Assembly: GCA_036873755.1 (NCBI GenBank)
Contig: JAVTVY010045406.1
Span: 124,001 to 188,000, forward strand
DNA from: Hanleya hanleyi
Lineage: Eukaryota; Mollusca; Polyplacophora; Lepidopleurida; Hanleyidae
Direction: 5' to 3'
DNA length: 64,000 nt
The notes under the pieces were generated by a model. It had not been told where the DNA came from and did no database searches. It saw only the letters and a list, made by a program, of their open reading frames with translations. This document shows positions 5,781 through 19,600 of the stretch, in pieces (the first letter of the stretch is position 1; each line of letters opens with the position of its first letter). A program made the translations under genes and the position numbers.

Positions 5781-8700
5781 TTCCCAGGTCACCCTCCATT
5801 CACCCAGACCGGAAGTGAAATCATACCTACAAGAGCGCCCCTGGCGGAAAAAAAGGAACCAAGAGTTACCTCACTGGAAAATGGGGCTTGACAAGCACTT
5901 ATAATACTACTCAGAATGATAAATATAAAGGACTCACCTCCCAAACTACACGTGAAAAATGTTCGCATAGGTCAAAGGGCTAAAATTGGACATGTTTTCA
6001 CACAATACTGCTTGCATACCCTACATGGAGTAGCTATTACCAGAACAATACAACAACGTGCTTCAGAGACTACAGTTTTAAACATAAGTTCAAGGCACAT
6101 CACTCTGTGCTTTGTTGTTGTTCTGTACTCCCCTCGGCGGAAAGCGACACTTGGTGGCGAGGTTGACTGCAAACTCCGCAATGATCGGCACTTCCGGGAA
6201 GTAGTCCCTAAATTAAATAGTCGTTATTACAGTTTCTAAACACCACACATGAAGGAATATATCTTTCATCATGTAAATGTAATAAGGAACACAATATCCA
6301 TTTCGAACAATACAGAAATATGTTCTTGAAAAGGTTGGCGCATGAAACTCCACACAGAGAACTGTCACCAGCACTGCCCCATCACAGCTCAGGAGGCGGG
6401 AACTCATTTTGAACATGTGAAATTGTGCGTGATGAACAGGTAATTATTTCAGTTCATTCCTCGTACCTGTGGTTTTGGCAAGTATACCACACATAATTTG
6501 AAGTTGTAAATTTCATTATTCAATAGTTGTCATTCGTTTGACTTTTCTGTAGATTAAGTAATCCTTGCCCACAAACAACAACATTGCGTTCCAAATGAAG
6601 TACCCATAATTCCCGGTGAAAATCTTGTTGGACAGGGTGCCATGGAAGCATAGATTTTGAAAAACCCTCCACTTTCAACAGTCTCTAGATTGTAGTTTCC
6701 ACTCTATCGTGGGTATTTCACACATTCCACTTGTTTTATCTCCTCTCTATTGTTATAATGAGTATCGTAAAATGTATGTAGTGCATAATTAAAGCATATT
6801 TCAATAGCCATTTTCATTGGTAACATTTGAAGGCCTGTAGGTTCCACATCGTTCGGGTAGTTCCTCAAATCGTTACATATTTGACCGTCTCATAAACGTG
6901 TCTGGTAGACATTTTTTAAATTTATTCCACATTTTTTAAGGCACTCTCTGACAAAAGTTCATATTATTTTTCAGGTATTATCCCCCTTAATATCATTTTT
7001 CTGGATTCGTATACGTCGTTCTATATTTATGTAACTATCTCGTTCTATATTTATGTAAATATCTCGTTCTAGATTTATGTAACTATCTACTTGTTATAGT
7101 CATGTTTTTCTTATCAAACAGTATAACTACACTACTTCTACAAGATTATTTTCCTTGATAAAATGGGGATAAATTCCTGTCTTTCGTATATCATATTTCT
7201 ACAATGGAGTTCTTCAGTTAGAGAAAATGCCAAATGCGCGAAAAGCAAATCAAGCAACACAGACACGGATGCGTAGGTCATGTTCGAATTAGACTGCATG
7301 GGAATTTTTTTTTGTTAATTTTCAGGGTGCCCCGAAGATATAAGCGATATAGAGGCGGATAAACCTTATGTCTCATATTGCCTTAGGTGACCATATGCCA
7401 TTCACGAGATCGCTTTTTAGGCTGACATGAGAAATGTCTTGAAACCACTTTAACATCTTGAGAGTCATTACGGAGCATTATTTAACAATATCTAATATAC
7501 TACGATGTTCAGCTTCAGGCGATGATGCGCTGTGGGGAGAAGTATTACTTGGCACACACACATTTCCCGATAGGGAAATGTCGGCTTAAATTTCAGGTAA
7601 TTGGACCGAAGTGAAGGACCCTTCCAGATGAGAATTACCATCCGTTCCGAAACAAGCTACTTTCCTAATCACCTGTCGCGGAAACACGTGTCTATCACCC
7701 AGGTGGGAGAGCGAATTAAGAGCATTCCCGTGTACTTCCTATTGATAACGACAAGGCAAATATTGACGAGCGCCCAAGGAGCTGATTGCCGTGAGAAAAA
7801 AGCCGGTCCAGTAATTGAACTTCTTACCCTGAAGGGATTGCGCAGTAATGGCTGAGGATCATCTGGGAAGGGAGTGAGCAGATAATGACTACAACCGTGA
7901 GAGAAGTCGAGATGAAAATGATGAAAAATGTTGCTGACAATCGTCAAGGGGATACAATTAAACTGAGAGGGGAAAAAATAAGAAAAACATTTGAAGAAGC
8001 TTGGAATGTGAAAATAACTACCCAAATTATCGGGTCATGGAACGTTTGACTATGAATACCCTTATCGACTGGGGTGAAATGTTGGCTGTGATGTTTGAAC
8101 GGTAGCATAGTGTCTCAATCTGGACATCCATTCGAAAGTTTGTGTAAAAATCGGTTTGAAGGACATTCCAGGAGCTGGGAATGTAAAATAATAGAACGTT
8201 TTGCATGAAAACAATGTCGGAACCCTGGGGAAACATCGCTGTATAACTTTGAAAATCCTTATCCATAATTCCAATGAAGTAGTCATTCATCAGATTTTCA
8301 CGCGTGAACAAAACACATTCACTTGACGAAGTATGACAAAGTCGCCATTTAATAACAAGAACCCCTGAGTTTCCCATCAGTACGCAAACGTCTTATTCAA
8401 ACATCCGTCATGGGCATCAATATAATTGGGTGCTTTCAATGTCCAGATATTTTGTCAACAAATTGAAAACGGAACTTGCAACATTTTCCCTTATTAGGAA
8501 TAATAAACAATATAAATACAGTTCTTTCAAGCCAGCGAAAATCCACTTCTTGTGTTCAGTGGCGTTTTATGGCCGAAATGCTACAAAAATCTCTGCCAAA
8601 ATGAAACGAAATGCTACGTTTCATTTGTTAGCAAACATTGTCTTGGAATCGCATTATAAGCAACTGCTGAAAGAAGAAATTCTTTCGTTTCCAAACTTGT

Positions 8701-9159
8701 CTAATTCGGTCACCAGAAATAACATCAAATCTTACACTATTCGGACGGTTCACTATAAAATGTGATTAGCGTCGTGGCGCTATAGAATATTTCTTTCTTG
8801 GTCCGAAGACCATGAACGCGTCTTCATATTTCTGTAGATTAAAATTTATCCTATTATTTTAGTGCCGTGTTAGAAACGATTTTCACTGCCCACCGGGGGA
8901 GCTAGCAGCTACTAGCAATATCAGTGTTATTAGACAAAATAAATCGAGTTTTAATATAAAACATTCTCATTCAGTAACCCCCGGTATTAAGGACTAATAC
9001 TACTAGTCTGCAAAAGTGAACCGAATACATCACAGTATTAAATGAGAATACCGGATTGTTTATTGATGATTATAATACGACTGGTTCATTCAACTTCCTG
9101 TTATCTTAGCAAACGTTATATTCATCCGCCAATATGTTATATGCACTGACCAGTGACAA
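5781..9159. other. No recognisable gene
   Basis: AT-rich sequence. Open frames of 60-118 codons occur (for example 7669-8025 minus, 8027-8377 minus, 8430-8765 plus). They show no recognisable domain, compositional bias or promoter context. A 24-bp tandem repeat lies at 7017-7088. Confidence 0.5.
7017..7088. repeat. 24-bp tandem repeat, three copies
   Basis: The unit CGTTCTATATTTATGTAACT plus four bases is repeated three times with two substitutions. Confidence 0.75.
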
Positions 9160-10580
9160 ATATAACTAAAAGCCGAGCACATTTCGAGTCTGTTAAATGG
9201 TTTAATGCGATAATGACAAGTTTACGTTGACGTATCGATGTCTTCAGATGTTTGAAAAGTTAGATATTATCCCTCTCCTTCAATTCAAGATAGGTTCCTT
9301 GCATTTACTTGATTCAAGTTAATTCAAGTTATTTTAAGCTCAATTTTCCTGTTCCCTATGAAATACACATCATCGCCCATTGAATGTGCTTTCGTATGAT
9401 CTGTCGACTTTGTGGATTGCAGTTCATTGACACGTTAAAGACTGTATGAGCCTGGTTTCAAGATAACATATGTTTTAATATTATAGCGAATCTGTTTGAA
9501 GTCGTAAACAATCATAGTTCGGCTTTCACGCGATAAAGTTCACCGATGATCAAAGCTTTTGACCTTCATGAATTTGCGATCTTCCAACCTTTGTGGAAGC
9601 TTTGTACATAGGATTCGCTTTTATTAACATCATTGTTCTCGATATCTGGGGTAGGACCAGGCTGCAGGCTTCGACTTATTCAAAAGGTAACAGCTGCGAT
9701 GACACTGGCGAGCATCACACTCTCAATCTTGAATTTAATATGATTACAAGCATCTGGTCCGTCATTCATGATTCAGCCGTCGTCCATTAGAGAATATCCG
9801 CGCCCATAATCCAAAGACCTATTCCATATTCCATATAACAGTATTAGCACCAAATTCAAAAAGACAATCATAGTATACATAAACATAGGCTTGTTTCCTG
9901 CAGGAAACACGCGGTCAACAGTTTTCAATGATGCCGGCAAGACATCGCTGATCAGTATTCTTAATCCATAATATTCGTTGTAAACTCGTCATCTAAATAA
10001 TGATGTATCTCAGTCACGCTTTGATTGTTGAGGTTTATATGAGTACCATGAGGATCTTGAAGTACATAGGTTCATACGGCCCCTAGCCCCGGGTTAAGCG
10101 GAATTAAACACAAGTTACGAAACGTAACGCTATAGATCTTGCACGCTACGCTCGTATTTTGCTATCAGCATGCGATATGTATCGCCAAATTTAAGACACT
10201 TTGAGTGGAGACGCTTGGTGGTGTAGACCTGTTTTATAAGTTTCTGCAACAATGTTTTGTGACATTGATTAAAATCGTCACATTTAACACAGGATCTAGC
10301 AAATGCTACTAGGCGTGATATGTATACGCCATATGCAGGCCCCACTGGAATATTACTTAATATCATGAAACCACCTACATGTTTAGAGATAAAGTTTTTA
10401 CATTATTTAATTGCATTAATAATTAAGGACGCACAAGATTATTGTTTGACTGTAAACACCCCGATGAGGTCTGTTGAAATGTATCAAACGTAGCATGTTT
10501 TCATGTTAAATAGCATGTTGTCTACCCGCATTCCTTAGCTCAGAGTTAAACTGTTTTAGATAAGAATTACTGAATAATAT
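9160..10580. repeat. Dispersed repeat family member (also at 52.9-57.6 kb)
   Basis: Several blocks recur in the right part of the window. The CATCGCCCATTGAA block at about 9370 matches 54862 and 56145. The GGTAACAGCTGC block at 9686 matches 53010, 55140 and 57035. The block near 9770-9830 (TCAGCCGTCGTCCATT) recurs in plus orientation near 55610 and inverted near 54490-54550 and 57570-57630. A CATTCCTTAGCTCAGAG block near 10530 matches 12075 and 57260. Both orientations occur, so the family probably has internal or terminal inverted repeats. It is a non-coding mobile or segmental repeat; the class is unknown. Confidence 0.6.
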
Positions 10581-10858
10581 ATATATAAAAAAGCAGTTGT
10601 GTTCTTCATACATGCGGAGTGTCCTTGAAAGTGAATTCTGGTTCTGAAGCTAAGCTCGATACGCAATGAAAACATTCTTTAAAAGAACATCCACTTGGGA
10701 TTTCTGTAACTCTCATTCTTCATTCCTTCCCATGACATTAGTGAATGCTCTAGGTAAATCATAACATCGATTTCCAGGAAAAATTATAGGCTTTTCACAG
10801 TTCTGGGATGTTTCCTTATCGATTTGCTTTAATGTCTCAGCGACTATATATATATATA

Positions 10859-11720
10859 TATAAGAAAAATAACGAAAAAACCTTCTCAACTTTCTACATC
10901 ATTATATTCCGACTGCAGTTTCGAACGTAATGTTCTTTTCAAGGAATACTGTTTTCAAATGACAGACTGGTATATATACAAATACAGGGCACAACGGTCG
11001 CTAGACGACGTGCCTGGCTTAAGCAAGCAGTGACTTGATAACATGCTGACATTAATAGAAACAGTTGGTCACAATAAACATGAAAAGAGAGATTAAAAGG
11101 GATAATTCAAACGAGTACAATACATGCAGTAAACAATAATCAAAATCAGCAGAGGTGGGTATTTTCAGGATATGACATGCTTCAACAGTTTGATAAATAC
11201 GTACATGTATTGCATGAAATCTAATTTCACAAAGTTGTTAAACAAACAAAATAACAAATATATTCAAGGTCTATTGAATACAGCTGAACAGTCTATTGTC
11301 TATTCAAGACCTTGAATATATTTGTTATTTTGTTTGTTTAACAACTTTGTGAAATTAGATTTCATGCAATACATGTACGTATTTATCAAACTGTTGAAGC
11401 ATGTCATATCCTGAAAATACCCACCTCTGCTGATTTTGATTATTGTTTACTGCATGTATTGTACTCGTTTGAATTATCCCTTTTAATCTCTCTTTTCATG
11501 TTTATTGTGACCAACTGTTTCTATTAATGTCAGCATGTTATCAAGTCACTGCTTGCTTAAGCCAGGCACGTCGTCTAGCGACCGTTGTGCCCTGTATTTG
11601 TATATATACCAGTCTGTCATTTGAAAACAGTATTCCTTGAAAAGAACATTACGTTCGAAACTGCAGTCGGAATATAATGATGTAGAAAGTTGAGAAGGTT
11701 TTTTCGTTATTTTTCTTATA
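10859..11720. repeat. Perfect palindrome, 414-bp arms and 34-bp spacer
   Basis: Positions 10859-11272 and 11307-11720 are reverse complements with no mismatch found by eye. The left arm begins in a TA dinucleotide run (10845-10862). The right arm ends shortly before another TA run (11757-11788). No coding frame of note is present. Possible origins are a fold-back or MITE insertion, a recent inverted duplication at a TA-rich fragile site, or an assembly artefact. Confidence 0.85.
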
Positions 11721-11753
11721 TTACTGCTCCACACCAGCAAACTTCTTTTTTTA

Positions 11754-11754
<1 letters not shown>

Positions 11755-11790
<36 letters not shown>

Positions 11791-11796
11791 ATCTAT
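11755..11796. repeat. TA dinucleotide microsatellite
   Basis: About 16 TA units followed by ATCTATCTATC, just outside the right arm of the palindrome. From 11797 to 12327 I see no gene; one block near 12065-12120 belongs to the dispersed repeat family. Confidence 0.8.
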
Positions 11797-12327
11797 CGGT
11801 AACACTTTGTAAACAACTCGAAGGATTTTTTACTTATTCCAGTTTCCTGATTCCTTATTCTAAAATCGAGTATCGCCACTATATGATTGGTCTACATATA
11901 TTTATGATACCATCTCCAGGACTCATCTCTGGTGTTTGAAGCGGGAACGGCATCCAATTATCTTTCTTCCTGACTCATTCTAGGTATTTACAGTGGGGCC
12001 TTCATACCCACCGAGTCAGCGCTAAATGGTCCAAAATGGCCAATTTACACCGCCTTTCTCTGTGCGTTGCCAACCTTCCTTAGCTTAGAGTTCAGCTGTT
12101 TTAAATATGAATGACCGGGTAAATAATAAAAGGAGGAGGAGTTTGGTTTAATATCGTACTCAAAGGTTATATCACTCATTTGGCGACAGCCAGTTTTAAT
12201 GGTGAGCAATACTGAGTACCCGGACAGAACCACCGCCCTTCGTCAAGTAACTGGGAAACTTGCACACATGCACCATCAGAGCTCAAACACATGCCGGTTC
12301 CGCTGTGTGAGGCTAGCGGTCATCAGG

Positions 12328-13740
12328 AAAGTATGGTGTTCCATTTGGGCCAATTTGATCTCGCGCGTCGATTTGCAAAAGTCGACGCACGACGCGCGAC
12401 GCGAAAAGTCGATGTCGTGTTTTGAAACGCGACGTCGCCCTTTCCGTCGCGCGTCGCGCGTCGACTTTTACAATGTTAAAGACATAGGCCAAAACTCGCC
12501 GTGCGTCGTCTTTTTGAAGAGTCAAAACTCGACGCGCGACGCGCGACGGAAAAAGTCGACGACGCGTTTTAAAAGGCGACGTCGCCCTCTCCGTCGCGCG
12601 TCGCCTTTTGCAATGTTAAAGAGATAGGCCAAAACTCGACGTCGTGTTTCAAAAGTCGACGTCGACTTTTGCCCTATCTCCTAACATTGTAAAAGTCGAC
12701 GCGCGACGGAGAGGGCGACGTCGCCTTTCAAAACGCGACGTCGACTTTTTGCGTCGCGCGTCGCGCGTCGACTTTTAAAAAGTCGACGCGCGTCGCCTGT
12801 TAAAAAGCCGACGCGCGACGCGCGACGGACATTCGCGTCGCGCGTCGCCTTTTGGTTTACAAAAGTGCGCATGTCTGGGGAGCATGTATTCCATATTGTT
12901 CACGAGACACAATAAATTATCAATCAAATTATCAATTGAAGTTTGCCACTATACGTTGTACAAACGTATTATATAAAATTCACAATCTTTGTTAACTTTC
13001 TTCTTTTATGTAAAGGTGTATGTGTGTTTGTACTGTGATGTGTTGTATTATGGCATATTTCACCGTACTGTATGGTATGGTATTGTTTAGAATTGTATTG
13101 TTTTGTAATGTATTGAGTTATAATATGTTGAATTGGTATTATGGTATTATTTAGCATTTTATTGTATTGTACGTATCATATGGTCTTGTTCTGTCTCGTA
13201 TTGTTTCGTTGTATTGTGATTTGGGGTGTTAATTTCGAACGAAAAAAAAATTGTTCACATATGCAATTTCCGAACCTTGTAGCTTCTGACCGGTGTTGGT
13301 AATTTGCTGAGAATTTACTGCAACAAAGCAAGAATGGCAAGATATTTAACATACATGGAGACTATGTACCACATAATTTATTTGTTTCGCTGTCAGATAT
13401 GTTATATTGCTGATTAATTTTCGAACACTGGTACCTGTGTTCCACAAAATCCACATCCCTCCATCGCGAGGACAATACGCATCTATTAGCTTGTCAATGT
13501 GTTCATATTTCGTCGGACTAATACGTAAAATAAATTCAAGTTTCCAATAATGAACCAAAAACTTATGTAAATAACAGTTTTGCAGGAGTAACAGTAACGA
13601 CTGGAAAACAGAGAAACACTAATTAACAGCTTGTGTAGCTCAAAGGAAATGTGGGATCTTACTGTTTTCCGGCCGAAAACGAAAGTTAAATGACCCCACA
13701 CCTCACCTTTACTTTGACAGCATATCATGCATATAGTCAC
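12328..13740 (+). repeat. CpG-dense GTCGAC-rich repeat element, left copy
   Basis: The core at 12355-12870 is made of GTCGAC, CGCGCGACG and GCGACGTCGC motifs arranged as many small palindromes, with spacers such as AATGTTAAAGANATAGGCCA. The flanks match an inverted copy at 52140-52893: CCATTTGGGCCAATTTGATC on the left, and ACATGCGCAC then the 13260-13560 AT-rich tail on the right. The left copy has about 330 extra bp (12900-13230). Open frames across the core (for example 12199-12627) are Arg-rich repeat translations and not genes. 13741-13990 holds nothing recognised. Confidence 0.7.
13012..13205. repeat. Degenerate TATTG/TTGTA simple repeat
   Basis: Imperfect five-base units (GTATT, TATTG, TGGTA) fill this stretch. 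It lies in the segment of the left GTCGAC element that is missing from the right copy. Confidence 0.6.
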
Positions 13741-13992
13741 TTGTCTGAAATGGCAGAAAACGGTCGATACTTCATGTAAGGGAGCACGAGAGAAGAAGCA
13801 TAGTTCAACAGTGTAGAGATATGATTTCTGAATCCTTTATGCATGAGCTTGACATCGTAGAACAGTTTTGTGCCATTTTTGTGCCACTATCTTACAATGA
13901 CACAAACTGTGACAACATTATACACCACATCGTTAAAGGAATACTCATTGGGAATTCATTTTATTGTTCTACATCCCCTATACACTAAGCAC

Positions 13993-16228
13993 ATGACAGC
14001 GGCTTTGCATTGTTCTACACTACCTTGTCACTGACAGCGGCTTTTCGGTCTTATACACTACCTTGTCGGTGACAGCGGCTTTGCGGTATTCCAAACTACG
14101 TTGTCAGTGACAGCGGCTTTGCGGTCTTCTGCATAATCCTGTCATTGATAGCGGCTTAGCGGTTCTCCGCATACGGAATCATGCAGTCTTCTTTCTTATA
14201 TTCAACACTACATTGTCAGAGACAGCAGCTTTGCGCTCTTCTACACTACCTTGTCATTGACAGCGGCTTTGTGGTCTTCTACACTACCTTGTCAGTGGCA
14301 GCGGCTTTGCGGTCTTCTACACTACCTTGTGCAGCGGCTTTGCGGTCTTCTACACTACCTTGTCAGTGACAGCGGCTTTGTGGTCTTCCAGACTACGTTG
14401 TCAGTGACAGCGGCTTTGCGGTTCTCTGCATACGGAATCATGCAGTCTTCTTTGTTATGTTCAACACTACATTCTATGCTACCTTGTCATTGACAGCGGC
14501 TTTGCGGTCTTCTACGCTACCTTGTCAGTGACAGCGGCTTTGCGTCAGTCTTCTACACTACCTTGTCAGTGACAGCGGCTTTGCAGTCTTCTAGATTACA
14601 TTGTGAGTAACAGCGGCTTTGCGGTCTTCTGCATAATCCTTTAACTGATAGCAGGTAGCAGTTCTCTGCATATGGAATGATCTAGTCATCTTTCTTATCT
14701 TCAACACTACATTGTCCGAGACAGCGGCTTTGCGCTCTTCTACACTGCCTTGTCCTTGACAGTGGTTTTGCGGTCTTCTACACTACCTCGTCAGTGAGAG
14801 CGGCTTTGCGGTCTTCTAGATCACGTTGTCAGTGACAGCGGCTTTGCGGTCTTCAACATAATCCTTTCATTGGTAGCGGTTTAGCGGTTCTCTGCATACG
14901 GAATCATCCAGTCTTCTTTCTTATGTTCAACACTACATTGTGAGAGACAGCGGCTTTGCGCTCTTCTACACTACCTTGTCATTGGCAGCGGCTTTGCGGT
15001 CTTCTACACTACCTTGTCAGTGACAGCGGCTTTGCGCTCTTCTACACTACGTTGTCAGTGACAGCGGCTTTGCGGTCTTCTGCATTATCCTTTCATTGAT
15101 AGCAGCTTAGCGGTTCTCTGCTATGGAATCATCCAGTCATCTTTCAGCTGCTTAGAGGTCTTCTACACTACCTTGTCATTGACAGCGGCTTTGCGGTCTT
15201 CTACACTACCTTGTCAGTGACTGGCTTTGCGGTCTTCTACACTACCTTGTCAGTGACAGCGGCTTTGCGGTCTTGTAGACTACGTTGTGAGTAACAGCGG
15301 CTTTGCGGTCTTCTGCATAATCCTTTAACTGATAGCGGCTTAGCGGTTCTCTGGATATGGAATCATCCAGTCATCTTTCTTATGTTCAACACCACATTGT
15401 CATTGCCAGCGGCTTTGCGCTCTTCTACACTACATTGTCATTGACAGCGGCTTTGCGCTCTTCTACACTACCTTGTCAGTGACAGCGGCTTTGCGGTCTT
15501 CCAGACTACATTGTCAGTGACAGCGGCTTTGCGGTCTTCTGCATAATTCTGTCATTGATAGCGGCTTAACAGTTCTCCGCATACGGAATCATGCAGTCTT
15601 CTTTCTTATGTTCAACACTACATTGTCAAAGACAGCAGCTTTGCGCTCTTCTACACTACGTTGTCATTGACAGCGGCTTTGCGGTCTTCTACACTACCTT
15701 GTCAGTGACAGCGGCTTTGCGGTCTTCTACACTACCTTGTCAGTGACAGCGGCTTTGCGGTCTCCCAGGCTATGTTGTCAGTGGCAGCGGCTTTGCGGTC
15801 TTCTGTATAATCCTTTCATTGATAGCGGCTTTGCGGTTCTCTGCATACGGAATCATGCAGTCTTCTTTGTTATGTTCAACACTACATTATATGCTACCTT
15901 GTCATTGACAGCGGCTTTGCGGTCTTCTACTCTACCTTGTCAGTGACAGCGGCTTTGCGCCAGTCTTCTACACTACCTTGTCAGTGACAGCGGCTTTGCG
16001 GTCTTCTAGATTACGTTGTGAGTAACAGCGGCCTTGCGGTCTTCTGCATAATCCTTAGACTAATAGCAGGTAGCAGTTCTCTGCATACGGAATGATCTAG
16101 TCATCTTTCTTATCTTCAACACTACATTGTCAGAGACAGCGGCTTTGCGCTCTTCTACACTACCATGTCCTTGACAGCGGTTTTGCGGTCTTCTACACTA
16201 CCTTGTCAGTGAGAGCGGCTTTGCGGTC
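13993..16228 (+). repeat. 38-bp satellite with higher-order structure
   Basis: The unit contains CAGCGGCTTTGCGGTCTTC followed by TACACTACCTTGTCAGTGA (38 bp). Higher-order units of about 220-270 bp are marked by a GGAATCATGCAGTC / TTCAACACTACATTGTC block near 14180, 14440, 14690, 14910, 15370, 15590, 15860 and 16095. Small frames over it (for example 14181-14369, 15737-15946) are repeat translations. Confidence 0.85.
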
Positions 16229-16650
16229 TTCTAGTTTAAAACCATTTTTCCTGAGTGACAGATTACTGTGACAGTTTAAAACTGTTTTTCCTGAGCGACA
16301 GTTTGCAGCGACACTTTGACTGGGTATCTTCTGTTTGGAGATGGATTGGACATGCGAACACTGGCACCTTTCTACACCCCTCAAACCTGACCGAATTTCT
16401 TGTAACACTTCCTATAAATGAAAACTGTTGATAGGGAAATGGAGAAATGTGAATTGACATGCTATATTCTGTCGGTCGACAGATTGGTGCGACAGTTTGA
16501 AACTGTTTTTCCTGTGCGACAGTTGGCAGTGACACATTGAAAACATTTTTCCGGAGCGACAGATTGCAGCGACACTTTGACAATGACAGATTGCTGCGAC
16601 AGTTTGAAACTGTTTTTCTTGGATGCCAGATTGATGCGACAGTTTGAAAC
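16229..16650 (+). repeat. 40-bp satellite family A, block 1
   Basis: Units with GCGACAGATTGCTGCGACAG followed by TTTGAAACTGTTTTTCCTGA, 40 bp. A non-repetitive stretch near 16330-16480 (TGGGTATCTTCTGTTTGGAG to GCTATATTCTGTCGG) also occurs in the block at 41360-41515. The minus-strand frames across it are translations of the repeat. Confidence 0.8.
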
Positions 16651-19600
16651 CATTCCTCCCTAACACAGCTTTTACACTCGACTTCACGTACATTCCTCTC
16701 TAACACCGCTTTGACAGTCAACTTCACATACATTCCTCCCTAACACCGCTTTGACATTCGACGTCACATACATTCCTCCCTAACACCGCTTTGACACTCG
16801 ACTTCACATACATTCCTCCCAACATCGCTTTGACACTCGACTTCACATACATTCCTCCAGAACACCGCTTTGACATTCGACTTCACAAACATTCCTCCCT
16901 AACACCGCTTTGACACTCGACTTCACATACATTCCTCCCTAACACCGCTTTGACACTCGACTTCACATACATTCCTCCATAACACTGGTTGACACTCGAC
17001 TTCAATACAATCCTCCGTAACACCGCGTTGACACTCGACTCCATGTACATTCCTCCCTAACACCGCTTTGACACTGCACTACAGATACATTCCTTCCTTA
17101 CAGTGCTTTGAAACTCAACTTCAAGCCAACTCATGCCGAACACCCAGCTTCGACGTTACCCTAGTTACGCTTTGGTAGTGAAATTATCTGTCTACTATAG
17201 CTGAAATGACCCTAAACCTGATAGTGAAGCATACCTAACCCTAAGACCTAATCCCGCTGTGACACTCGACCTGACATACATTCCTCCCTAACACCGCTTT
17301 GACACTCGATTTCACAAACATTCCTCCCTAACACCGCTTTGACAGTCGACTTCACATACATTCCTCCCTAAAACCGCTTTGACACAACTTCACATACATT
17401 CCTCCCTAACACTCCTTTGACACTCGACTCCATATACATTCCTCCCTAACCTGATAGTTATGAAGCATACCTAACCCTACGTCCTAATCCCGCTTTGACA
17501 CTCGACGTCAGATACATTCCTCCCAAACACCGCTTTGACACTCGACTTCACGTACATTCCTCCCTAACACCGCTTTGATATTCGACTTCACATACATTCC
17601 TCCCTAACACCGCTTTGACAGTCGACTTCACATACATTCCTCCCTAACACCGCTTTGACATTCAACTTCACAGTTCTCCCTAACACCGCTTTGACACTCG
17701 AATTCACGTGCATTCCTCCCTAACACTGGTTGACACTCGACTTCACGTACATTCCTCCCTAACACCGCTTTGACACTCGATTACATGTGTACCGCTTTGA
17801 CTCTACTTCACGTATATTTCTCCGTAACACTGGTTGACACTCGACTCCACGTACATTCCTCCCTAACACTGCTTTGACACTCAACTCCATGTACATTCCT
17901 CTCTAACACCGCTTTGACATTCGAGTAAACATACATTCCTCTCTAACACTGGTTGACACTCGACTCCACCTACAGCTTCGACATTAGCCTAGTTACGCTT
18001 TGGTGGAGAAATTATCTGACTTCTATAGCTGAAATGACCCTAAACCTGATAGTTATGAAGCATACCTAACCCTAAGTCCTAATCCCGCTTTGACACTCGA
18101 CCTGACATACATTCCTCACCTACCACCGCTTTGACACTCGGCTTCACGTACATTCCTCCCTAACACCGCTTTGACAGTCGATTTCACATACATTCCTCCC
18201 TAACACCGCTTTGACATTCGGATTCACATACATTCCTCCCTAACACTGCTTTGACACTCGACTTCACATACATTCCTCCCGAACACCGCCTTGACACTCG
18301 ACTTCACACACATTCCTCCCTAACTCTGGTTGACACTCGACTCCACATACATTCCTCCCTAACACCGCTTTGACACTCAACTCCATGTACATTCCTCCCT
18401 AACACCGCTTTGACATTCGAGGAAACATACATTCCTCCCTAACACTGGTTGACACTTGACTTAACGTACAACTTCGACATTAGCCTAGTTACGCTTTGGT
18501 GGAGAAATTATCTGACTTCTATAGCTGAAATGACCCTAAACCTGATAGTTATGAAGCATACCTAACCCTAAGTCCTAATCCCGCTTTGACACTCGACTTC
18601 ACATACATTCCTCCCAAACACCGCTTTGACACTCGACTCCATGTACACCGCTTTGACACTATACTTCACATACATTCCTCCCTAACACTGGTTGACACTC
18701 GACTTCACCTACATTCCTCCCTAACACCGCTTTGACACTCGACTCCATGTACACCGCTTTGACACTATACTTCACATACATTCCTCCCTAACACTGGTTG
18801 ACACTCGACTTCACGTACATTCACCCGTAACACCGGTTTGACATTCGATTAAACATATATTCCTCCATGACATGCTTTGACACTCGATTGCACGTACATT
18901 CCTCCCTAACACCGCTTTGACATTCGAGTAAACATAGATTCCTCTCTAACACTGGTTGACACTCGACTCCACGTACATTCCTCCCTAACACTGCTTTGAC
19001 ACTCAACTCCATGTACATTCCTCCCTAACACCGCTTTGACATTCGAGTAAACATACATTCCTCTCTAACACTGGTTGACACTCGACTCCACGTACATTCC
19101 TCCCTAACACTGCTTTGACACTCAACTCCATGTACATTCCTCCCTAACACCGCTTTGACATTCGAGTAAACATACATTCCTCTCTAACACTGGTTGACAC
19201 TCGACTCCACCTACAGCTTCGACATTAGCCTAGTTACGCTTTGGTGGAGAAATTATCTGACTTCTATAGCTGAAATGACCCTAAACCTCATAGTTATGAA
19301 GCATACCTAACCCTAAGTCCTAATCCCGCTTTGACACTCGACCTGACATACATTCCTCACCTACCACCGCTTTGAAACTCGGCTTCACGTACATTCCTCC
19401 CTAACACCGCTTTGACAGTCGATTTCACATACATTCCTCCCTAACACCGCTTTGACATTCGGATTCACATACATTCCTACCTAACACCGCTTTGACACTC
19501 GAATTCACATACATTCCTCCCCAACACCGCTTTGACACTCGAATTCACATACATTCGTCCCTAGCACTGGTTGACATTCGACTTCACGTACATTCCTCCC

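Noticed and set aside
7669..8765. Three frames of 111-118 codons (7669-8025 minus, 8027-8377 minus, 8430-8765 plus) as host genes
   Set aside because: No domain, composition or promoter support, and competing frames are open on the opposite strand. Length is compatible with chance in AT-rich DNA.
12199..12872. Arg-rich frames over the GTCGAC element on both strands
   Set aside because: They arise from CG-rich palindromic repeats read in any frame. The inverted copy at 52.5 kb gives similar frames.
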